Positions 58,729 to 64,000 of a DNA stretch of 64,000 bases are shown piece after piece. Where the stretch lies: assembly GCF_025860405.1 (NCBI RefSeq), contig NZ_CP063785.1, forward strand, positions 6,635,390 to 6,699,389, given 5' to 3'. The translations under genes were made by a program, and so were the position numbers. This DNA comes from Tolypothrix sp. PCC 7712 (lineage in GTDB: Bacteria > Cyanobacteriota > Cyanobacteriia > Cyanobacteriales > Nostocaceae). Below the pieces are notes generated by a model that did no database searches, was not told where the DNA came from, and was given only the letters and a program-made list of their open reading frames with translations. Each line of letters opens with the position of its first letter. The stretch's first letter is position 1.

Positions 58729-60369
58729 ATGACTAAGAAACTAACTTGGATATTTTGGGGATTAAGTGCTTCTTGTTTAAGTTTGCCTGTAGTAGCTGCG
58801 GTTTATGAAACTTCTTTTGGCACTAATGGTATTGATGCTTTGAGGTTACACCAAGCTCCATATAATTTAAGCGGGCGTAAAATCGCTATTGGTCAGGTGG
58901 AAATCGGACGACCGGGAATGTTTGGTTGGGATAAAGCCGTGTCTAAAAATCGTGCTATATCTCTAGCTGCAGTTTTTTTACGCAATGGCCCTGCTCAATC
59001 TAATAGTGGTGTTGACCCCCATGCTTATAATGTTGCTGGTGTCATGGTCAGTAAAGATAAAGCTTGGCCGGGAGTTGCGCCAGAAGCAAAACTTTATTCT
59101 TCGGCTGTTGGCTCAACTAAAAACATGGGTCAACCAGAAGAATGTTTATCAGCACAACATATTGCCTTACAAAATGGTGGTGATGTTCGTGCAATTAATT
59201 TTAGTTTTGGCGAACCGCTCAATCGCGATCCACGTCCCGAGGCTATTTTAGATGGCAATGCTTTACTGACGCTATGTATTGACTGGTCTAGTCGCGTTCA
59301 TGATGTTGTGTATGCGATCGCAGGCAACCAGGGTAAAGGCGGTATTCCTATTCCTACAGATAATTTTAATGCCATGAACGTGGCTTTTTCATCCCGACGG
59401 GGAGGGATTTTTAATAAAGTTGATGTTTCTAATCTGGCTGGTGCTACCCAAGGAGCAACTGCTAGGCTAGCAGGTAAGGAATTTAATATCGGTGAACGGC
59501 GTGCTATTAGCATAGTTGCACCTGGTAGTAATATTGCGCTGCTCAATCCCGATGGCAAACTAAATAAGGTTACAGGGACAAGCTTTGCAGCGCCTCACCT
59601 CACGGCTACCGTTGCTTTATTGCAAGAATTTGGCGATCGCCAGTTGCGAAAAGAACAACTCAATTGGAGCATTGATTCTCGCCGTCATCAGGTGATGAAA
59701 GCTGTCTTAATGAATTCCGCCGACAAAATTCAAGATAGCGGTGACGGTTTGCGCTTGGGAATGACGCGCACAATCATTGATAAACAAAATAAAGATTGGC
59801 TAGCTTCGGATGCTTATCAAGACCCGAAACTTCCCTTAGATTCCCAAATGGGAGCTGGTCATTTGAATGCATTTCGCGCTTATCAGCAATTTAGCCCAGG
59901 TCAATGGCAACCTTCAACTCCTGTACCTGCAATTGGTTGGGATTACCACACAGTAGATGCAGTTGCACCTGTAGAATATGCCCTAGCAAAACCATTAAAG
60001 CAAGGAAGTTTTGTAGCGATTACCTTGACTTGGGACAGATTGGTAGAACTCAACGATCGCAATAAAAATGACCTTTATGATGTGGGAGATAGTTTCCGCG
60101 ATCGCGGTTTGAATAATCTTGACCTCTATCTTGTCAAAGCTGATGGTCAAAATCAAGATGCGGCTACTGTTTGCTCATCTGTTAGCCAAGTTGATAGTGT
60201 AGAACATATTTTCTGCCCGATTCCCACGAATGGCAATTATAAAATCCGCGTCCAAATGCGCCAACAAGTCAACGAGCCTACTCAATCTTACGGTTTAGCT
60301 TGGTGGACTGTACCCGCCAGTGCCACTGGAGCAGTCACAATTCCCAATCAGCCACCATCTGGCAATTAA
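58729..60369 (+). CDS. S8-type (subtilisin-like) serine peptidase, exported
   Basis: 546 aa. Signal peptide (LTWIFWGLSASCLSLPVVAA). Catalytic regions: IAIGQVEIGRPG where Asp is expected (Glu instead), DPHAYNVAGVMVS for the His box, FSFGEPL and AIAGNQGKGG for the oxyanion part, GTSFAAPHLTATVALLQEF with the nucleophile Ser. The C-terminal 150 residues are a beta-rich domain (FVAITLTWDRLVELNDRN, LDLYLVKADGQ, YKIRVQMRQQ), like a P-type or PPC domain. Start is forced by the signal peptide; no Shine-Dalgarno, only heptamers upstream. Confidence 0.85.
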   Translation: MTKKLTWIFWGLSASCLSLPVVAAVYETSFGTNGIDALRLHQAPYNLSGRKIAIGQVEIGRPGMFGWDKAVSKNRAISLAAVFLRNGPAQSNSGVDPHAYNVAGVMVSKDKAWPGVAPEAKLYSSAVGSTKNMGQPEECLSAQHIALQNGGDVRAINFSFGEPLNRDPRPEAILDGNALLTLCIDWSSRVHDVVYAIAGNQGKGGIPIPTDNFNAMNVAFSSRRGGIFNKVDVSNLAGATQGATARLAGKEFNIGERRAISIVAPGSNIALLNPDGKLNKVTGTSFAAPHLTATVALLQEFGDRQLRKEQLNWSIDSRRHQVMKAVLMNSADKIQDSGDGLRLGMTRTIIDKQNKDWLASDAYQDPKLPLDSQMGAGHLNAFRAYQQFSPGQWQPSTPVPAIGWDYHTVDAVAPVEYALAKPLKQGSFVAITLTWDRLVELNDRNKNDLYDVGDSFRDRGLNNLDLYLVKADGQNQDAATVCSSVSQVDSVEHIFCPIPTNGNYKIRVQMRQQVNEPTQSYGLAWWTVPASATGAVTIPNQPPSGN

Positions 60370-60467
60370 CAATTACAAATCCTCAAGACAATCAACTATA
60401 TGAGTAGAGGCACAATATATTGTGCCTCTAAAATTATCTGTACCTGGAAGCCAAATTTTGCTTCTTA

Positions 60468-60566
60468 TACCAAATCAAATAATGTTTGCAACACATCAAT
60501 ATATTCTAGAGGGCACGGCGTGCCATACCCCTACAATCTGTCGCATTCTTTTTTGAAATTAGTATT
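60468..60566 (-). repeat. ATACCAA-family MITE-like repeat (inverted copy)
   Basis: ATACCAAATCAAATAATGTT … CTACAATCTGTCGCATTC … AGTATT. Reverse orientation relative to 2923-3022 and 8656-8757. Confidence 0.75.
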
Positions 60567-60648
60567 AATCAACAAAAAAACCGAACAATCATTTTGGAGG
60601 GGGTTTGGGGGAGAATCCCCCAATTCTTCTGGCTTCTTTAATCAGTGA

Positions 60649-60952
60649 TACCAAATCAAATAATGTTTGCGACATATCAATAATATTCTAGAGCGCACAG
60701 CGTGCCCATTGGTGTCAACTTAACGCGAAACCCGCTCTTGTGCAAGGTTTCGCCCTCACCCCCAGCCCCTCTCCCACAGGGAGAAGGGAGTCAGAGATTT
60801 AGTTCCCCTTCTCCTGCGGGAGAAGGGGTTAGGGGATGAGGGCGCGAGATATTTGTACAACGCCCACCCTATATCGCTTTTAGCTTAAGTTGACACCACT
60901 GCGGCGTGTCATACCCCCACAATCTGTCGCATTCTTTTTTCAAATTGGTATT
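60649..60952 (-). repeat. ATACCAA repeat with another repeat nested in it
   Basis: Outer parts ATACCAAATCAAATAATGTT … AGCGTGCCCATT and CTGCGGCGTGTCATACCC … AAATTGGTAT belong to one copy of the ATACCAA family. Between them, 60711-60897 is an insert with ends GGTGTCAACTTAA / TTAAGTTGACACC. The same insert, at the same place in the same host repeat, is partly kept at 1016-1180. Confidence 0.8.
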
Positions 60953-61498
60953 ATTTTCACCTTTGGTTGTTCTTAATGATGGGTATTAACCTACATCCCC
61001 TAAAATCATATATATGATATACGATGAATTGGCAAATGAGTGAGTATTTTTGTCAATTCTACAAACAGATTGATCTCAACAACTCAACGCAATTAGTAGA
61101 GTATTTGTACTTGTTTTCAGCTATAATGTATCACAGATTGCTAATATGCAAAGTCTCAATTACACCATAGAAGCTTTGCAGAAAATTCAACAGCCAACTA
61201 TAAGATTTATTGATGACCACCAACCCAAGAAACAGAGAAAATTGGGTGGTTTTGTAGTCTAAAATACGTTTATCCAAAAAGCAGGAAATATTTGAGAATC
61301 ATGGGCCTGTGTAGCCGTCTCAATTAGCAATTACTAGGTTGTAGAAGTTTGACAGCTTTCCTGCAAATTATTTGCTGTTACCAAAACTGTAACAGACCCA
61401 GTTTTCTGCTCTTGTAAATGCCATAGTTAACACTTGACACATCATTTAGCGTCAACTTTAAAAGACAGCTAAAAATTAATGGCGAACGAGGTAGCAGA

Positions 61499-62827
61499 AT
61501 GAATCGGCAGAAATTTAGTGGTGTGAAAGACAATTTCCTCCAAAGACGTTACGGTGTTCGATTAGGAAGACGTTACGTGCTGGCGGCTGCTAGCGTTGTG
61601 CTGTTCGGTGTTCTCGGCTGTTCTCAAATCAATAGTGATACGAGTGCTATGGCACAATCTCGTTTGCCAAATTCCGAGTCTCCTTTGCAAAAAAAAACTG
61701 TCAACCCAAATACAAAACTAGTTAATGCTAACAACAAATTCGGCTTTAAACTATTTTCTGAATTATTGAAAAAAGAAAGTAGTGAAAAGAACGTTTTTGT
61801 TTCCCCCTCAAGTGTGGCGATCGCTTTGGCGATGACATACAACGGAGCCAGTGGTTCTACGCAAAAAGCTATGGCGAGAACCCTGGAATTACAGGGGATG
61901 AATCTATCAGAAATCAATTCTTCTTACGCAGCATTAAAGAAGCTATTAGAGAATCCTGATGCTAATGTGCAACTGACTATTGCTAACTCCCTGTGGGCAA
62001 ATCAAAACACCAGCTTTAAGTCAGACTTCCTCAAGAGAAACAAGGATTTCTATAATGCCCAGGTGACGAGTTTAAATTTTCAAGATGCTGAAGCACCCAA
62101 TATCATCAATAACTGGGTTAAGGATAATACACAAGGTAAAATTAGCAAAATAGTCGATCAAATTCAACCAGACCAAGTACTTTTTTTGATTAATGCCATA
62201 TATTTTAAAGGCAAATGGAGCAATGAATTTGATAAAAGTCAAACTGCTACATTACCTTTTTACCTAGCATCAGGTCAGCAGAAACAACACCCGATGATGT
62301 CGCAAGATGGGGATTATAGATACCAAGAGAATGACCAATTTCAGGCTGTAAGCTTGCCTTATGGTAAAGATGGGAAAGTTAGTCTTTATATCTTTTTACC
62401 TAAACAAAACTCCAACCTGAAAACCTTCTATCAAAGCTTGAATGCAGAAAACTGGGATAACTGGATGGCTCAATTTAGAAGACGCGAGGGGTCAATTCGG
62501 TTACCTAAATTTAAAACAGACTACGACGTGACACTCAACGATGCACTCAAAGCTTTAGGTATGGGGGAGGCTTTTAGCAACCAAGCTAATTTTGCTGGTA
62601 TCGGTAAAAACCTTGCCATTAGCCAAGTGAAGCATAAAACTTTTGTGGAAGTGAATGAAGAAGGTACAGAAGCAGCTGCAGCTACTTCCGCCACAATTAC
62701 GCTCACATCTGCTGCTACACCTACAGAACCATTCAAAATGATTGTTGACCGTCCTTTCTTCTGTGCTATTCGTGATAATCAAACAGGAAGCGTCTTGTTT
62801 ATGGGTTCCATCATGGAGCCACAGTAA
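61499..62827 (+). CDS. Serpin, predicted lipoprotein
   Basis: 442 aa. N-terminal membrane-type signal with VVLFGVLGC (lipobox), so probably anchored outside the inner membrane. Serpin core: FKLFSELLKKESSEKNVFVSPSSVAIALAMTYNGASGSTQ, INNWVKDNTQGKI, VLFLINAIYFKGKWSNEFD. Reactive loop hinge EVNEEGTEAAAATSATI is the inhibitory consensus, then variable TLTSAATPTEP and the end RPFFCAIRDNQTGSVLFMG. It traps serine or cysteine proteases; the bait bond cannot be assigned with certainty. Confidence 0.95.
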   Translation: MNRQKFSGVKDNFLQRRYGVRLGRRYVLAAASVVLFGVLGCSQINSDTSAMAQSRLPNSESPLQKKTVNPNTKLVNANNKFGFKLFSELLKKESSEKNVFVSPSSVAIALAMTYNGASGSTQKAMARTLELQGMNLSEINSSYAALKKLLENPDANVQLTIANSLWANQNTSFKSDFLKRNKDFYNAQVTSLNFQDAEAPNIINNWVKDNTQGKISKIVDQIQPDQVLFLINAIYFKGKWSNEFDKSQTATLPFYLASGQQKQHPMMSQDGDYRYQENDQFQAVSLPYGKDGKVSLYIFLPKQNSNLKTFYQSLNAENWDNWMAQFRRREGSIRLPKFKTDYDVTLNDALKALGMGEAFSNQANFAGIGKNLAISQVKHKTFVEVNEEGTEAAAATSATITLTSAATPTEPFKMIVDRPFFCAIRDNQTGSVLFMGSIMEPQ

Positions 62828-63086
62828 TTGATTCATAAACACTGCGGGCAGGCGCGGTGTGTCTACAAATTTCAAAATTACGAATTTTGAATAATTCGTA
62901 TTCAGGACTGGAGTACTGAATTTTCGAGTAAGTTTTGCGCTGACTACAAATTATTCTACTTTTAGGGACTTCTATCAATTAGATGATTCTATTTTGAAAG
63001 TGAAGAAGTCGATCGCAGTCTTCCGCCTCTGCTTCCTCTGCTGACACAACAAAGAATAACTTATTGCTCGATAGATAATTAACTTC
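62828..63086. other. Spacer between serpin and AI-2E gene
   Basis: 259 bp; no terminator or gene that I can support. Confidence 0.4.
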
Positions 63087-64000
63087 CTACGGTGAAGTAG
63101 CTTCTGTGATGCTCAAGGGGTTTTTCGCTTCAGGTTTTGGGGGTTCTTCGGTTGTGGGTGCAGCTTTCTCGCTGGAATTTGTATATTCATCAGTATCGCT
63201 GCTTAATGATGTGGGACGAATCACGCTTAAAGCAGTTTTAATCACCACAGCAGTTGGTACTGCGACAATTACACCCAGAAGACCTCCAATTCTCGCCCCT
63301 GTTAATACTGAAATTACTACCAAGGCGGGGTTTAAACCCGTAAAGCTGCCTAAAATTCGAGGAGCAATTAAGTTTTCGAGAATTTGCTGCACAATTACCG
63401 CCGCAATTAAAACTCTGGCTCCCATCCAAAAATCTTGTAGCGATACTAATAAGGTAGTCAAGGCGATACCTACAGAACCGCCAAAGGGAACGAGGGCCAT
63501 AATCCCAATTGTTAAGCCAAATAATAACCCAAACGGCACTTTTAACCACAAAAACGTGGGGATGAGTGCCGATGCCATACAGGTAGATAAAATTAGCTGG
63601 GTGATAAAGAAATTTTGAAAGCTCAGGCGTACTGTTTGCGAAAAAGGCTCACGAACTTTTGTAGGTAACCATTCCACCAAACTTTCCCAGAGTTCCCCCC
63701 CATGCTGTAAAAGATAAAAAGTCAAAATCATCGTCAAGACAAAGTCCAACAGACTAGTGAATGTGACTACAGCCAAATTGAGAACTTGTCCAGCGATCGC
63801 TTGCAATTGTCCCTTGACGCGATCGTTTATTTGCACGACTAGAGCATCCAGGTTAATTGGCAAGCCAAAAACCTCTGCTTTCTCATTTAACATCATTAAC
63901 TGGGAGCGTCCTGAGTCAATCAACTCTGGTAAACGAGCCACGAGTTGTTGAGCCTGGGTAAGAGCTAGGGGAAACAGGGTAACACCCAACGCCAATAAAA
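63087..64000 (-). CDS. AI-2E family transporter, cut by the window end
   Basis: At least 302 residues; the N-terminus lies beyond 64000. Contains LAVVTFTSLLDFVLTMILTFYLLQHG, FGLTIGIMALVPFGGSVGIAL and PRILGSFTGLNPALVVISVLTGARIGGLLGVIVAVPTAVVIK, the family C-terminal signature, and then a polar tail (DEYTNSSEKAAPTTEEPPKPEAKN). Paralogue of the permease at 19.5 kb. Membrane exporter of unknown substrate. Confidence 0.92.
   Translation of the reverse strand, partial: LLALGVTLFPLALTQAQQLVARLPELIDSGRSQLMMLNEKAEVFGLPINLDALVVQINDRVKGQLQAIAGQVLNLAVVTFTSLLDFVLTMILTFYLLQHGGELWESLVEWLPTKVREPFSQTVRLSFQNFFITQLILSTCMASALIPTFLWLKVPFGLLFGLTIGIMALVPFGGSVGIALTTLLVSLQDFWMGARVLIAAVIVQQILENLIAPRILGSFTGLNPALVVISVLTGARIGGLLGVIVAVPTAVVIKTALSVIRPTSLSSDTDEYTNSSEKAAPTTEEPPKPEAKNPLSITEATSP

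Larger units (their letters stand above)
60370..61498. other. 1.1-kb gene-free region dense in dispersed repeats
   Basis: 60400-60425: TAGAGGCACAATATATTGTGCCTCTA hairpin. 60468-60566: ATACCAA repeat. 60590-60640: relative of the 31.3-kb segment. 60649-60952: nested repeat. 61210-61255: CCACCAACCCAA…TTGGGTGGTTTT hairpin with no gene before it. Remainder is AT-rich leader of the serpin. Confidence 0.6.

Noticed and set aside
60400..60648. 82-aa plus-strand frame
   Set aside because: It is a translation of the hairpin, the ATACCAA repeat and a second repeat; no protein features.
61141..61260. Small RNA ending in the CCACCAACCCAA / TTGGGTGGTTTT hairpin
   Set aside because: A TATAAT lies at about 61133 but no matching -35 box or known RNA family could be seen; the stem has a bulge.

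Overview
The window comes from a heterocyst-forming cyanobacterium (order Nostocales). This is shown by a nif cluster in cyanobacterial order (nifD-nifK-Mo_nitro_C-nifE-nifN-nifX-DUF269-CCE_0567-nifW-hesA-hesB-fdxH-feoA, then mop), by nif genes cut by DNA elements carrying site-specific recombinases, by frequent GCGATCGC (HIP1) octamers, by 7-bp STRR repeats and by many MITE-like dispersed repeats. I saw no tRNA, rRNA or CRISPR array.

1-14,359: right-hand part of a nifD interruption element, ending at the 11-bp site GGATTACTCCG with a XisA-type tyrosine recombinase beside it. The cargo is ordinary accessory genes (DUF1350, dienelactone hydrolase, AraC regulator, DUF2267, a gene broken by an IS66 insertion, XisH/XisI, VapBC-like pair, RAYT transposase flanked by REP sequences). 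The rest of nifD lies left of the window; only its last 47 codons are here.

14,360-35,970: the core of the window. nifK (N part, + strand) is cut after codon 427 and nifE (C part, + strand) resumes at 35,128. Between them lie about 19 kb. In the middle of that stretch a 1.5-kb block with the missing pieces (nifK C part, Mo_nitro_C, nifE N part) lies on the MINUS strand, flanked by two different large serine recombinases that each start about 50-60 bp from a gene/element junction. The four junctions pair into two attP-like dyads, one for nifK (core GTTCAC) and one for nifE (core GAACCTGAA). Simple excision of two separate elements cannot repair this layout, but one site-specific inversion followed by one excision, in either order, would restore nifK and nifE and release one circle of about 17.6 kb. 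Cargo includes a P450 with a broken second copy and a TetR regulator, a TMEM175-like protein, GNAT, AI-2E permease, SNase-like, VOC, SLOG, RMD1, rhodanese and acyltransferase genes.

35,971-41,843: nifN to fdxH, feoA and mop: FeMo-cofactor scaffold and carrier proteins, Fe-S assembly, heterocyst ferredoxin, iron and molybdenum handling. 42,749-46,403: a CBS-CP12 fusion, an ankyrin/SagB-like pair, a small protein and a hydrogenase maturation protease, matching the nif/hup neighbourhood of Nostocales.

46,583-64,000: chromosomal backbone: CHAT-domain protein, TPR protein, uvrB, 19-residue-repeat protein, CsbD, lipoprotein, PEP-CTERM protein, HpsJ-like, rpe, S8-type protease, lipoprotein serpin and an AI-2E permease cut by the window end. 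Intergenic spaces hold many inverted-repeat elements, some nested.
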